DNA of 64,000 bases from Proteles cristata cristata (GCA_017311185.1 JAESUZ010002880.1:1-64000); one strand, 5' to 3'. Numbered from the stretch's first letter, positions 1 to 12,245 are shown. Numbers and translations are program-made. The notes: a model not told the origin generated them from the letters alone.

Positions 1-762
1 GTCCCAGCCCTTGGGGAACCCACAGGCAGTGAGTCCCGGCTGCTACAAGGTTTGGAGACTTGAGAGAGCTTCTAGAACAAACCTGAACGTCGAGGGGCTG
101 ACTCTGTGGCGGGGTGAGACCCTCCCTTGAAAAGGCTTGAACAAAGCTTAAGGGGGATGATCTCTTCTGGGTGCACTGCTGGCCTCCTTAGCTGGAGAAG
201 CCATATTTCTTCCTGCATAGACCCGTCATTTCTCATCTATCCATCCTCTACGCATCCATATCCTCGGTGCCGTGGTGACAATTGGAGTCAACCACTTCAG
301 GGCCCCTGCTTTCTGAGAGATATGTTTTGGGTGGGCTCAGAGACCCCCATGCCCAGTCTGGACTCTTGCTTAACTTGAAGGAGTCCTGAAGTTTAAGATC
401 TCTGATATGCCTTGACCACAAGTATCTGAAGAAACAACATGCTATCCGAACGCATCTCTGGCTTGCGAATGAGGAATGAAAATAAGAACTCAGAAGGGAT
501 TTGGAAGTCATTTGGGATGCCATTTACCTGTCAGGTTGACAATATTACGGAGAGTTGGTGAGGTTGTGGGGTAATAGTCCTTCACTTACATTATTGGTGA
601 GGACACAATTTGGTGCAAACTTTTCACAGGACGGTTGTGTTAGATCTATCCAGATTTTGAATGGACATGGTCATGGACCTGGAAATGACCCTGAAGATGT
701 AATCTTAGAAGGGCACCAAGAAATGAAAACAAAGTCATTCTTTGGGGGGGGGCATTATCTAT
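1..762. other. Unique sequence, no gene seen
   Basis: No recognisable repeat or exon. Short open frames on both strands lack any motif I recognise. The stretch ends at the duplication flanking the first SINE. Confidence 0.5.
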
Positions 763-772
763 AAGAACAACA

Positions 773-980
773 TTTTTTTTTTTTTTAAATTTCTAGGAGA
801 GAGAGAGACAGCGTGAGCAGGGGAGGGTCAGAGAGAGAGAGGGTCACAGACTGAAACAGGCTCCAGGCTCTGAGCTGGCAGTCAGCACAGAGCCCGACGC
901 GGGGCTCGAACCCACGAACCGCGAGATCATGACCTAAGCGAAAGTCGGACGCTTAACCGACTAAGCCACCCAGGCGCCCC
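773..980 (-). mobile_element. Felid tRNA-derived SINE, full length, young type
   Basis: Read on the minus strand it has the GGGGCGCCTGGGTGGCTTAG head, the box-B-like GGTTCGAGCCCC, the CT-rich part and an A-rich tail that appears here as poly(T) at 773-786. AAGAACAACA occurs at 763-772 and 981-990 as a target-site duplication. CpGs in the body are well preserved (CGACGCGGGGCTCGAACC), which suggests a recent insertion. It sits at the left edge of an old L1 fragment. Confidence 0.93.
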
Positions 981-995
981 AAGAACAACATTTTT

Positions 996-1404
996 AAAAC
1001 AACCTAAATGACCATCATTAGGGGACTGGTTAAATTAATTGTGGTATATCTACTTAATTCTCTCCAGATGATCAAGTAATAAAATAAATGCAGATGGAAT
1101 CATGGAAAGAGCTCTAACAACGATTATTTTGTTAGTAATTGAAAAAAAAAAAAAAAGACAAAATGTGAAAGAATGGATGAACTAACTAACCGTGGTTTGG
1201 TCATACGATGGAAGCAATGGAAACGAAGATCCTCCAATCTATCTGCATCGGTGTGGAAGAAGTTGTAAATACGGTGGCTGAGAAAAAACAAACTCTGAGG
1301 AGATATATGCAGCATGACTCTATTCGTGCAATATTAAGTACATATACATAATACCACAATGTATTTTTTATGGATATCAAACTACGTAGTAAAATTGCAA
1401 AAAT
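996..1404 (+). mobile_element. Old L1 3' UTR fragment, left part
   Basis: The stretch resembles the 3' part of ancient L1 elements: 'ACCATCATTAGGGGACTGG' followed by TTAAATTAATTGTGGTATATC, then a body that continues beyond the next SINE. Similarity is by eye to remembered consensus and the subfamily is not assigned. It is interrupted by the SINE that begins at 1405. Confidence 0.6.
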
Positions 1405-1628
1405 GGGGGCGCCTGAGTGGCTTAGTTGGTTGAGCGTCCGACTTTCAGCTCAGGTCATGATCTCGCGGTTCGTGGGTTCGAGCCCCGCGTCGGGTTCTGT
1501 GCTGACTGCCAGCTCGGAGCCTGGAGCCTGTTTCAGAGTCTGTGACTCCCTCTCTCTCTGACCCTCCCCTGCTCACGCTGTCTCTCTCTCTCTCTCTCTC
1601 TCTCTCCTAGAAATAAATAAAAAAACAT
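1405..1628 (+). mobile_element. Felid SINE, full length, young type
   Basis: It has the GGGGGCGCCTGAGTGGCTTAG head, GGTTCGAGCCCCGCGTCGGG, the 'GACTGCCAGCTC' variant, a CT microsatellite and the CCTAGAAATAAATAAAAAAA tail. It is inserted in the L1 fragment on the same strand. A CCTT-rich tract follows directly. Confidence 0.93.
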
Positions 1629-1727
1629 TTACCTTCCTTCCTCCCTTCCTTCCTCCCTTCCTTCCTCCCTTCTCTCCTTCCCTCCTCTCCTTCCTTCCCT
1701 CTTCATTCTTTTCTTCTTTCTTTTTTG
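1629..1727. repeat. CCTT/CCCTT pyrimidine simple repeat
   Basis: About 95 nt of imperfect CCTT, CCCTT and TCTCC units follow the SINE A-tail. The tract is nearly pure pyrimidine on the plus strand. It probably grew from the SINE tail. Confidence 0.85.
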
Positions 1728-2062
1728 GATCTGAAGCAAATGAAATAAGGCTAACCTCTTAAATCTGGATGGTACATGCATGAATGTCTGTTATATTAGT
1801 TTCTGTATGTTTAAAAAATTTTGCAGAAAGCCAAATTTATTATGTTTCCCTTTTGAGTAAGCATATGTTAGTATAGATGCTGGTATCAGTGTAGAAAATT
1901 GTGTTTTCCTGGTGAGATACACAGGGAGCTGTTAGCACAGTATAGCTTTGGGGGAAGATGAAGAGTCAGGTTGGGGGAGGGGTGGAGAGGGAGAGACGTT
2001 TGCATTTCACCTAAATCCCTTCCGCACTATCTGAAAATCTTAAAATGCGTGTACCTTATTTT
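1728..2062 (+). mobile_element. Old L1 3' UTR fragment, right part
   Basis: It continues the 996-1404 fragment. 'GAGATACACAGGGAGCTGTT' and the later GGGGGAGGGGTGGAGAGGGAG resemble the purine-rich 3' UTR of ancient L1 copies, ending near 'GTGTACCTTATTTTGCA'. No TSD is recognised. Confidence 0.5.
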
Positions 2063-3468
2063 GCACCCTCCCACCCACGACTCTGTCTACATCTAACAAG
2101 GGTGGTCTCGATATTAGGATTATTAAGGATTTTTGTTCTATTCTTTAAATCTCTCTAATAAATAACCCAGCCAATGTTATTTGACCGTCACAGTCATTTA
2201 GCACTGCTGTCTTAATAGGAATTTACAATTCTTTTCTGACAACTCTGGCTTGTGGGAAACCTGGGTCCCACCCACAGAGGAGATGTTTGTGAGTTTGCTT
2301 TGAGGTTTCAGTGGTCAAGGGGCAGGCAGTCCCTGGTTTCGGGGGAAGCCCGAGCTACGAGGAAGGGGGTGCCTCTGCTCCATTGGAACAATGGGAAGCC
2401 TTTCTCCTGCCTGCCCTGTCCCGGAGAGCTGGGAAGCAGGATGGGCCCCCTTTCTCCAGCATGCAGGTGACAGCTCGGGGACTGTCTGTGTGTCGGCGTG
2501 GCAGGCTGTCTCGGGCCCCGCTCACACGGAACCAGCAGAGCCCCATTTGACTGTGTGTGTTCGTGCGTCCCTTGTACGGGCAGCCCATGTGGGAAGACAG
2601 CGAGCAGTGAGCTACAGCTCTTGTCACTTAGGCTCCGGAGAACAATTCTAGGAATTAATGGCTTCTAATCCTACAAAGAAGGTAGACACAGGCGCCGTGT
2701 TAGATTCCAAGATGCCAGGCTCCAGTCACTGCTCTTATTTGATACATATGCTTAGAAGGATTCTCCCTGATGGAAGGGCCCCATTACGACCCCCCCACCC
2801 CCGCCCCCAGCAACGTTCCCTCCCCCTTCCTCCCACCGCAGCTAAGGCCCTGTGACCTCAAGCACCTTCCCAGCCCAGGGGATAAATAAAGCCAATAAAG
2901 TCTTTAAAATAACTCCTTATGAGACCACGTCAATAGAGAAACTTAAGAGGAGTCCCGATACCAATGGCTCTGGATAGCTTAAAAAAAAAAAAGAAGTTCC
3001 AAGGATGGGATACTTAACTGTAACAATCTTTCATTTTAATAATAGCCTTTATGTACTACAATAAGAAGTATCAAAGTCTATTAAATATAATGGGCTGATC
3101 TTTCCAGGGATATGGAAGCAAATGAGTCATTCTTCGGGGGCAGCTTAGCGCGCTCAGGCTTTTAACTCATCACTCAGCTCTCTGGGCGCGCAATTTACAA
3201 ACGGGTTAAGGCTAGTTGGCCTGGCTTTTTCTCCTGGTGTGTAGGGGTCAGCCTGGTGGAAGGGGGCTCTTGGGGGAGACGAGCTCCTGGGTCAGACCGT
3301 GGGGGTGGGGGTGAGGATGAGATTTGCAAGGGAAAGAGATCAAGGTCACGGCTGGGAATACGGTTCTCATGGCCAGCGCTGGCTGAGCAGGAAGGACACG
3401 GTGAGTGAAAATGGGACAAGCAGCCTCAAGCTGGGGGCCAGGAGTCAGGGCTGGGGGACAGGGGGCAG
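2063..3468. other. Unique sequence with a C-rich patch
   Basis: No supported gene. 2788-2835 is C-rich (CCCCCCCACCCCCGCCCCC). 'GATAAATAAAGCCAATAAAG' at 2881-2900 holds two AATAAA-like strings, but no transcript evidence supports a polyadenylation site. Confidence 0.45.
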
Positions 3469-3657
3469 AGCGGGGTGGCTGAGTCAGTTAAGCGTCCGAC
3501 TCTTGACTTCAGCTCAGGTCATGATCTCACAGTTCATGAGTTCAAGCCCTGCACTGTCAGTGCAGAGCCTGCTTGGGATTCTCTCTCTCTCTCTCTCTCT
3601 GCCCCTCCTCTGCTTGCTCTCTCTCAAAATAAATAAATCAACTTTAAAAAAAAAAAG
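3469..3657 (+). mobile_element. Felid SINE, older copy
   Basis: The head is degraded (GCGGGGTGGCTGAGTCAGTT) and is followed by AAGCGTCCGACTCTTGACTTC, CATGATCTCACAGTTCATG, a (CT)n run at 3580-3600 and an AAATAAATAAATC/A11 tail. It carries the CTCTTGAC variant. No clear TSD was found. Confidence 0.88.
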
Positions 3658-4010
3658 GATGGTCCACAAAACAAAGAGAAGCATGGGACAGAGATGTACC
3701 GGGGGCAGCAGCTGGGAGCCCCTCCTTCTCCCCAGCTTGAAGGGGCGACGAGGGTGATGGCCTGAACTGGAGGAGAGGCTCGTCCTCCAGGCTGTTGGCA
3801 GAATGTAGGGGCTTATCGCCCAAGCCCCACCTGAAGCCAGGGGGCAGGGATGAGGCTCCAAGGCACAGAGCAGGGGAAGGAGACCAATCGGGTTCCACAC
3901 TCCCAAGGCAACCGTGGACTGGAAAGGCTTTCCAAGGGCAGGAGCATGGCCCCCCCAGTAGGTCTTGGGGGCTCCAAAGTCCACTAGACTTTATGGAGAC
4001 AAGCTATGAT

Positions 4011-4227
4011 GGGGGCGTCTGGATGGCTCAGTCGGTTGGGTGTCCAACTTCAGTTCAGGTCATGATCTCACGGTTCGTGGGTTCGAGCCCCACTGAACAT
4101 ACAGCTCTGAGCCTGGAGCTGCTTCGGATTCTGTGCCTCCCTCTCTCTCTGACCCTCCCCTGCTCACGCTGTCTCTCTCTCTTTCTCTCAGAAATAAATA
4201 AAACGTTAAAAAATTAAAAGAAAAAAA
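4011..4227 (+). mobile_element. Felid SINE, full length
   Basis: The head reads GGGGGCGTCTGGATGGCTCAG, followed by CACGGTTCGTGGGTTCGAGC and an A-rich tail. The TSD AAGCTATGATG begins at 4001 and recurs from 4228. Confidence 0.92.
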
Positions 4228-4239
4228 AAGCTATGATGT

Positions 4240-4328
4240 GCTCACGGCTGCCTGTCTAGCCAGTGATGAAGCGAGGATTTGAACCCAGTGTTCACACACT
4301 TGACTGCCGGCTACACTGCCTCAAGGGC
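4240..4328 (-). mobile_element. MIR fragment
   Basis: 'CCAGTGATGAAGCGAGGATT' then TGAACCCAG matches the antisense tRNA-like part of MIR. It is short and diverged. Confidence 0.5.
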
Positions 4329-5714
4329 TAGCCGGGAAGCCGCCTCAGACCTGTTCTCTCCGCCTCTGCCTGCCTCTGCCCTTCTCCTTCCTCTGCTTCC
4401 TCATGGCTCCCTCCCCACCCCAATGCCCTGAATCTTTCAAAGCCTTCTTTGCTTCTTCTGTAAGACATGATGGCTGGAGGATCGGAGAGAAAACGTTAGA
4501 GGCCTTACGGATCAAAAGATGATGATGGGTCCTCACTGCTCTCCCATAGGTAATTAAAAACAACAACAAAAAAAATTACATAAAATAAGGGTAAGAGATG
4601 CCAGAAGTCCCGAGGTTTATCCTCTGAGGTTTACTTTGATCATGTTAGAGGCAAATATCGAGTATAAAATTCTCCCTAAACAATTTTTCCTCATTTTTGG
4701 GAAGTGTTCCTGTTTAGCTGGCCCCCCCGGAACCCACTTGAGTCTCTCATTTGGGGGGACCCCCTTCTGGAAGGAGGCATGCAAGAGCCCCAGCCCCCTG
4801 AGAAATCACTGTTCGGCATAGGCCTGCAGTCCTGGGAAATCTTACCGAAGCAAAGAGGGCTCTACACAGGTCAATGTCAGATCAGTCAGAAATTTTGGAG
4901 CAAATACCCAGCAACAGAAGAAAGGGCGTTTTTCTAATTTTTTTTTTTCTGTGCTCAGAACTTCTAGAACACTTTTAGGGCCCATGTGAAATCTCTAACG
5001 TTCTGTTACACCCACACAGCAGTTGTTAGGGATTTGAGGTCACTGAGTGTGAGAAGCTTGGATGTGAGGTCTGAGCCCTCTGTCAAGGCCAGGTCGGCCC
5101 ATCGGTTTGCAGGTGGGAAACAAGGGCCGGAATCACTCTTGTCCAGTCTCAGTCATCAGGGTGAGGAGCGAGGCCGGGCGGGGCTGCCCTGCGGATGACA
5201 GACAGGGTGTGCAGGCCACCATGGGACCCCACGCAAGATGAATCAGCTTCATTGTCGCAGGGCTCGAGGGTGCTGCTGTGCCCGAGGGCGCGGGGCCACC
5301 ACCCTCCGCCCAGGCAGAGCAGACCCCTCTCTCACGGTCCCCCAGACTGGGGTGAGGGGAAGGGGTGGGGCCTGATGTGCTCTGGCCTCCCTTCTCTGAC
5401 CGCCACAGCCACTCAGGAGGCACCCAGAGCTGCTGCTAAGGAATTGTGGGAATAGAGGGTGCTCTGAGCCAGGACCCAGAACGGCAGGTTCCTCGCAGTC
5501 CGGAGACTGAGTCCTGAGTCCTGCAACGGCTTTCTGGGAGGAAGGGGGTTTCAGGAGGCGCCCTTCCGCTCTGCCCTGTGGCAGCACCAACAGTCTGAGA
5601 CCTTCAACAAGGCTGGCCCTGGGCCTGACCCCAGTTCGACCAGTGCACGAAGACTGAGACCACGAGAGATTCAAATCCACAAGGCTGATTTCCCTTCATT
5701 AAAGGAATGTCCAG
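4329..5714. other. Unique sequence, no gene seen
   Basis: GC-rich from about 5070 to 5650. Overlapping open frames on both strands have no recognisable domain and are treated as chance. Confidence 0.45.
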
Positions 5715-5920
5715 AGGCGCCTGGGTGGCTCAGTCGGTTAAGCATCCGACTTCAGCTCAGGCCACGATCTCAGGGTTCATGGGTTCGAGCCCCACGTTGG
5801 GTTCTGTGCTCACAGCTGGGAGCCTGGAGCTGCTTCAGATTCTGTGTCTCTTCCTCTCTGCCTTCTCCCCTGCTTGTGCTCTATCTCTTTGTCTTTCAAA
5901 AATGAATAAACATTTAAAAA
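5715..5920 (+). mobile_element. Felid SINE, full length
   Basis: The head reads AGGCGCCTGGGTGGCTCAG and the tail AATGAATAAACATTTAAAAA. An approximate TSD (AAAGGAATGTCC at 5701-5712; AAAGGAACATCC after the tail) flanks it. Confidence 0.92.
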
Positions 5921-5950
5921 AAGGAACATCCTGAGTGAAAAGGGGTTCCT

Positions 5951-6012
5951 TTGTGTGTGTGTATGTGTGTGTGCATGTCTACGTGTGTGTGTGCACATGT
6001 GCGTGTGTAGGT
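5951..6012. repeat. (TG)n-type microsatellite, interrupted
   Basis: Alternating TG with CA, CTA and GCA interruptions over about 60 nt, 30 nt downstream of the SINE. Confidence 0.85.
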
Positions 6013-7375
6013 GAGGGGAGGTACACGTTAAAGGGATGAATATCCGGTTCATTGTTCTTGGCCTCACGGTAACATCTGTAAGAAGGAACAGACATCATCA
6101 TTAGAGCTCTTTTAGATTTACAAATACAGCAGGATGTACAGAGTGCCCGCACACCCGCTGTGCACCCTTGGAGCCCCCACTTCTCCAGGCGCAGGGTACC
6201 TTTCCCCAAGGAAACAGACCCAGCTGCTCCTGAGAATCAGGAACAGGGCTTTTGATGCAAGCAGACCACGACCAGCACCCACACATTTCCGACTTCTGAT
6301 TGAGACTGAGTAGAGAGTCCAGCACCTGAAATTTCCTTCATGCACTCGACAGGTGCGCGTGCACTTGAGAACCCTCCCCTCAACCCACCACCCAGGTGTG
6401 GGTTCCGGGCACTGGGGTTGAGCCAATGACCAGCCTCCCTCCTTGCCCTCGCCTAGCTCGCATTGGGTCGAGGATATGCCCTCGAAGGAACACAGAAATG
6501 CCCGAGACTCGAGACCGAATCCAGGTGGTGGAACATCAGCAGAGAGCTGCCTGGGGAAGGCAGTGTTGGAGATGAGATTCGAGAGAAATCAAGGAGGCAG
6601 GGTTTGCAAGGCTTCGTGACCTCTGGGATGGGAGGGACGTGGGGGGGCATCCAAACATGGGGCCCTGGACAATTGGGTGAAGGCGCCGTTCACCAAGGCA
6701 GAAGGCAGGAAGCACGGGTGAGCAGGCTCGCAGGGAAGGGACCGCCTTCAGCTTCCGACACGTGTCTGAGGTGCCTGTTAGACCTGAGTCTCAGAGGCCC
6801 TTGGCACTTGAATTGAAGGTCAACAGAAGGTCTCTCTATTCAGGTGTTGATTTAAAAGGCATTATTGGATAGATGGTTGGTGAAAACAGGTAAGCTCCCC
6901 AGAGGCATGTGTTGAATAGCATGAGGCCAGATTCTGAGAGGCAGCAACCTACTAAGGGCTGAGAGACGATGGGAAGAGTCAGTGTGTGAGCTTTGAGTCT
7001 GCTGTGGTGGGGCCTTATGGAAAGTTTTAGTAGTTCCAGAAAGAGCCTGGGGGTGCTGAGGCAGCAGAGTGGGGACCCCAGGTTCTGACCCAACCAAGAA
7101 AGACCACAGTCCTTTAGCCTCAGCTGTGAGCAGCAACAGCCAGCAAAATGCCCTGGGCTGAAATCGGATAGATCAGGCTTGGGGATTCACTAGCCAAGGA
7201 CCAGCCTGAGCCTCTCTTGATGTTGTTTCCAGATGTGACTTGGAGAAGAGGGGTAAGAGAAGGGCAGGAATCAGAAATATTGAACAGTTGCCCAAGGGAG
7301 GCCAATTATACCTAGAAGAACAGAATGATTCGTAATTGTGCAGTGCCCTCCCTGTGCTTCTGAACAGGCTCAGAA
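6013..7375. other. Unique sequence, no gene seen
   Basis: No repeat was assigned with confidence. 'TTTTAGATTTACAAATACAG' at 6110-6129 may be an L1 remnant, but it is too short to call. Confidence 0.4.
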
Positions 7376-7376
7376 T

Positions 7377-7429
<53 letters not shown>

Positions 7430-7447
7430 GATAGATAAATAGATAGG

Positions 7448-7484
<37 letters not shown>

Positions 7485-7485
7485 G
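7376..7485. repeat. (GATA)n microsatellite, about 110 bp
   Basis: Tandem GATA/TAGA units on the plus strand with single interruptions near 7428-7450 (GATGATAGATAAATAGATAGG). Likely polymorphic. Confidence 0.97.
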
Positions 7486-9210
7486 ATCAAGTGCTATCTA
7501 ATGTGAGTACTTTTGTAACACTTCCCAATTATTGATAGCTTGACTTCTTCACCCACCGACACATAAACTTTATTAAAACAGAGATCTTGGATGTTGCTTT
7601 ATCAAGAGCATCTACCGCAGTGCCCGGCATGTGAGGTGCACAGTCATGAATATAGAATGAGTAGGGATGATGACAAAGAACGAATCTGGGTTCTGCTTGG
7701 CAGATTTCTTTCCTTTCGTGGGAAATCCCATCCTGCACAGAGCATTCCATTTCTTTTGCAGAACCGTTCTATACGTTACAGAATTTATTTTCATTTTGAG
7801 CCTTATTTGGACCTGTTATGATTTTTACCTGGTTGGATCGACTGCAGCAATCATGTAAATTTCTAGTCTTCCTTCTGGCGTATCATCGGCTCCCAGATTC
7901 ATCCCTTAGATCTTTCCCTAGCATGGCTCAGTCATCAGAGTTAGGACAAAGTCCCCAAAGATGAAGTCCTCAGATGCGGTCCCGAATTTGTCTTCCTTCC
8001 TGAGTTCACCCAGCCCTGCCCAGGTTGAGTACAGAAAATGCTTAATAAGGGGGCAGAAGAGCAGGAGATGACATTCCATTTAACCCCATCCCTGAGCCAA
8101 GGGATGGGAGGGCAGCCAGGCTGAGGGCCCAGAACGGAGGATTCTCCAAGGAAAGAAGCCCAGGCTCCCTTTTAACAAGTCTTGCATTTTATTGGGGACT
8201 GGCCTTGCCACACGGTCTCAGAGCAGAACCCTTGCACACTCTCCCTTGCTCTAAGAAAGTAAGAACAGGTCTCCGAGAAATGTGAATGCCTCAGCTTAAT
8301 GAGCCGCTATAGTTTTTCCTGAGCACCTATTTTCTGCCCAGCAGGTGCTCCAGCCTAACTGGGAGAGAAGAGAAGTCACAGTTGCTACCTGCATGGGGTC
8401 TACACATCTGCTTGGCGTGAGTTTGAAATAATTGGTGACTTTGCTGGAAATGCCGTGGGAGGGACTGCCCACCCTGCCGCAAACCCCCCATGCCCCCCAG
8501 CCTTCTCTGTCCCCGGAAGGTCTGCTCAGACCTCTGTTCACACCCACAGGTGGTGTCTGACTCACTTTTGTAACTGCAGAACACGAGGGAGGGAGAGCCA
8601 CCGTTGGGGCTGAGCAAGGAGAACACAGTGAAGGCAGAGTCTTTCGCCTCTTTCCTAAGGCAGGAGGCTTCAGAACACATGGGGTCTCAACAGGTACTCT
8701 CAGCCGCAGCCAGCCTCCCGTGTTCACCATGGCACGCTCCCTCCTTCCGAGCGGAGGGACCTTCTCTTCCAAGTTGTCACCTTCCGTCTCTAAGACCGGC
8801 GGGAAGCAGCTCCTTGGGAACCATGTTGGAGGAAGCCGAGCCCTGCTGAGGACATTGCCGTGCAGGTTAGAAGCCGTCCCTTCTCAGCTGGGGCTTTTCC
8901 TGGCTTTGTCAGTGGTGCCTCCTGACAGTTGAACTTGTCACTTGGCTGAGTTCACAATGGCTGTTGCGTGTGGACGGTCCGAGTGGGACCAGTGGTGACA
9001 TGGCGTCCAGGGACATTTCACGTGGGGGGGCTGCTTTCTTCTCTGAACGCCTGACCGTGGCCGGGCCTGCACTCCCACATCCACGCCTGAGAATGCAGGT
9101 GGACCCCAGTGGCTCGAAATCTGCATTGGCTTGTCATTGAATTGACAATAGAGGGAATTAATGAACTGCTGCCCCCTTGCCATTGATGCTGTTTAAAATA
9201 ACCACCAATT
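7486..9210. other. Unique sequence with faint ancient-repeat traces
   Basis: 8310-8400 contains 'GAGCACCTATTTTCTGCCCA' and 'CTACCTGCATGGGG', which resemble an ancient mammal-wide repeat. About 7590-7650 ('CAGTGCCCGGCATGTGAGGT') resembles an L2/MIR end. No coding gene is supported. Confidence 0.4.
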
Positions 9211-9429
9211 GGGGATCCTGGGTGGCTTAGTCAGTTAAGTGTCCGACTTTCGCTCAGGTCATGATCTCGCGTTCATGGGTTCGAGCCCCGCGTTGGGCTC
9301 TGTGCTGACTGCCAGCTCAGAGCCTGGAGCCTATTTCAGAGTCTGTGTCTCCCTTTCTCTCTGACCCTCCCCTGCTCACGCTGTCTCTCTCTCTCTCTCC
9401 TAGAAATAAACAAAACATTAAAAAAAATT
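9211..9429 (+). mobile_element. Felid SINE, full length, young type
   Basis: The head GGGGATCCTGGGTGGCTTAG is slightly altered. The rest carries the young-type markers: ACTTTCGCTCAGG, CTGACTGCCAGCTC and CCTAGAAATAAAC. TSD AAAATAACCACCAA lies at about 9195-9208 and 9430-9443. Confidence 0.95.
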
Positions 9430-9443
9430 AAAATAACCACCAA

Positions 9444-10066
9444 CCATTGGGATGCACAGTGCATCGGAAGGCAGGCTTTACAGCTGACTCAGGAACAGCA
9501 TCTGTAATGGGCACTAGACATGAAGGTGTGTACAAACTTCCCATTCTTGGTCAGACACCTTTTACTTTCTTCCCTTAATTTTCTGGCTGGCTGTTCACAG
9601 CTCTCTCAGCAAAATACGGAAACCTCAGATTACCCAGGAAAGGAAGGCAAGTGGTCAGGATGTGGTGGGGACGAGGCATCGTCCCTGGGGACTGCCATGT
9701 CTGTCCCTGTGGCCCGCGGCAGGTTTGATGCATGGCCTACTGAGTGGATGGATGGAAGTTAGCTGAGACCAAGTTACGTTCTCCATATCCCACGCCCTCC
9801 AAGGACTATTTTCAGTTTTGAAATGTGGGCTTCCGGTCCGTTGTGTTGAATTTGGTATCCAGTGTTCCTTTTAACATTATTATATCATGAAATTTGTTCT
9901 CGACTTTGTGTTCTGGAAATCCTTACACAGACCTTGGTAACACGATAACCATTATTATTAGTGACAATTTAATTAGTAAGGAGGAAGTGACATATTTAGA
10001 ATTGGCAGGATTTGGCAGGATTTAGAATCTTCTCAACTCTTAGCAAATTTTAAAATGAACAGTCTC
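9444..10066. other. Unique sequence, no gene seen
   Basis: No repeat or exon recognised. AT content rises toward 9850-10050. Confidence 0.4.
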
Positions 10067-10253
10067 AGGGCACCTGGGTGGCTCAGTCGATTAAGCCTCT
10101 GACTCTTGATTTTAGCTCAGGTTAGGATCTCAGGGTTTGTGGGTTCAAGCGCCAAGTCGGGCTCTACACTCAGGTGGAGCCTGCTTAGGAGTCTCTCTCT
10201 TCCTCTCTCTGTGCCCCCCCTCCGCTGTCTCTAAAAATAAAATAAAATAAAAT
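10067..10253 (+). mobile_element. Felid SINE, older copy with AAAAT tail
   Basis: The head reads AGGGCACCTGGGTGGCTCAG, followed by CTCTTGATTTTAGCTCAGG and a tail of tandem AAAAT units at 10231-10258. A short duplication, AAAATGAAC, occurs at 10052-10060 and about 10254-10262. Confidence 0.9.
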
Positions 10254-10460
10254 AAAATGAACAACCTAATGTGTGCAACTCTTTATCTCAGTAGAACTTA
10301 GCATTTTGAAGAGTTTCCATTTTCTCAGGCATGGAAGTAAGCTTTGATGCATATTGCCAAACTTCCTTCCAAAAGAGCATTTTGAACTGACCTTGATCTT
10401 GGTGCCCATCTTCACTACCTCCTACCAATATGGGGTGTCTTTGAATGTTCTATTACTACA

Positions 10461-10660
10461 GGGACGCCTGGGTGGCTCAGTTGGTTAAGTGTCCAACTCT
10501 TCATTTTAGCTCAGATCATGATCTCACAGTTCATGGGATCAAGCCCCACATTGGGTCTCTGCACTGATAACATGGAGCCTGCTTGAGATTCTTTCTCTCT
10601 GCCCCTCCCCTGTTTCTCTCTCTCTCTCTCTCTCTCTCTCAATAAATAAGCATGAAAAAA
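10461..10660 (+). mobile_element. Felid SINE, older copy
   Basis: The head reads GGGACGCCTGGGTGGCTCAG, then a (CT)n run at 10616-10640 and AATAAATAAGCATGAAAAAA. TGTTCTATTA upstream (about 10446) recurs at 10661 as a TSD. Confidence 0.92.
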
Positions 10661-10714
10661 TGTTCTATTATTATTTAAAATATAGCTAAATATACTAAAA
10701 ATTGTTGAAGAGCA

Positions 10715-10770
10715 TAGTTAAAATAGGTGAATTATGTGGTATGTAAATTGTATCTCAATAAAACTATGGA
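10715..10770 (+). mobile_element. L1 3'-terminal remnant
   Basis: 'GGTGAATTATGTGGTATGTA' followed by AATTGTATCTCAATAAAACT is the terminal segment of old L1 3' UTRs. Only this end is recognisable. Confidence 0.6.
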
Positions 10771-12040
10771 TAAAAAATGTTATAGGAAGAAAGGATGTCT
10801 TTCCCAAGTGCTACGTATGTGGAAACATTTCAGAGTGAAACTTGCTGTTTGGCTCTATGTCCCTGCAGAGGGAGGGCACAGGAGGGGCTGGGCTTCCATT
10901 CATAGTCTCTGCCATGTGGCCCACAGTCTCCTAATCATGTGAAACACGTAAGTGAGCCAGACGACGTGGTGTCTGTCCCTTGGGACCGCTGCAATGGTGC
11001 GAACAGGTAGTGTGCTCAGCAACGGCCAGTCTTCCTGATTAAATGTGGGAGCCCCTTGAAAGCAGGGACAGAGAGATGAAATCACTCTTCTTCCTGCCCC
11101 TGTGGATTTGCAGGTGTCTATGGCTGCCTCATGAAATATTCTCAAATTTGGTCCTCAAAACAACAACTAAACACCGGCTTTATTTTATCTCATGATTCTG
11201 TGCATCAGGGATGTGTCTGGAACTCACCTGGGCCATTGGTCTGCTCGGTGGGGTGTTCGAAGGGGTCACCTCGCAGCACTCAGCTGATGGGTTGGCTGGT
11301 TCGAAGGGTCTAAGCACCAGGCACCTCGAAGAGGGTGGCCCGGAGGCTGGGCTCAGAGACACCCCGGTCCCCTTCCACGTGGTCTCGGACTTGTGACAGG
11401 CAGCTCTGGGCCCAGGGGAAGAGAAGGGGAAGGCTCGTGAGGCCTGGGCTTGGACACCAGCTCAGCTATCGCAGAACCTGTTCTGATTCCAGGAAGTAGA
11501 CACAGACCCCACCTGTCCCCAGCAGGAGTGACAAGGAATTTGTCACCGTCCTCTATTCCACCACTAGCTGGGGGTCCCACACATCCTGGGCTGTGAGGCC
11601 TCTGAAGCAGAGTAGCCACAGGGCCCTGTCTCGCCCTCAGGTCTTCTGTAAAGGTCGGGTGCCTGGCTTGCCACGCAAGGTCACCCACCCACCAGCTGGG
11701 ACTCACGGAATCAGTTCCCGTCCTGGCCAGTTTCCGGCTGTGTGACTTTTTAGTCATCTTCATTTCTCTCTCGCTGCTTCTCAGTCTTCTCATCTGCAAA
11801 AGGGGCCCAGGAACCCTTTCCCTGCCCCCCTCTGAGGCTTTGGAGGAAGAACCGAATGGGAAAACGTGCTGGGTGAGAGCTTCAGCGTCGCTCTGTGGCC
11901 CAGAGCCCCGGACCAGGCGCGATGGCGACGGGAGGCTGGGGAAGGTACGCGAACAAGTCAGAACAAAGGCAACACTGACAGAAGTCCTCCGGGTGGGCTT
12001 TCTTTAAACAAATGGAAACACAGGAAATGGCTCTGCTCCT
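10771..12040. other. Unique sequence with possible old repeat fragments
   Basis: 11165-11345 resembles an antisense LTR-type repeat ('ATTTTATCTCATGATTCTGT'), low confidence. 11695-11810 looks like a sense MIR ('CTTCTCAGTCTTCTCATCTG' then CAAAAGGGG). No gene is supported. Confidence 0.4.
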
Positions 12041-12089
12041 TTAGGTGCCCACAGCACAGTGATAACAATATGCTCACAACAGCCACAGC

Positions 12090-12245
12090 TGACTGATGGC
12101 TCGGGGTCAGCCCTTGCACCCGTTGCTAAGTGTCGCTGCGGTCCTATAGGCAAGACGCTTTTTATGTCCACTTTCCTGATGAAAACACTGAGGCTCAGAA
12201 AGGCTCGATCTTTGGCTGCGGGTCACTGAGCTGGTTACGGGGTCC
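12090..12245 (-). mobile_element. MIR fragment
   Basis: 'CCTGATGAAAACACTGAGGC' then TCAGAAAGGCTCG matches the antisense MIR core (second half of the element). Diverged. Confidence 0.6.

Noticed and set aside
2881..2900. Possible polyadenylation site (AATAAAGCCAATAAAG)
   Set aside because: No upstream exon or gene signal. AATAAA-like strings are common in this window.
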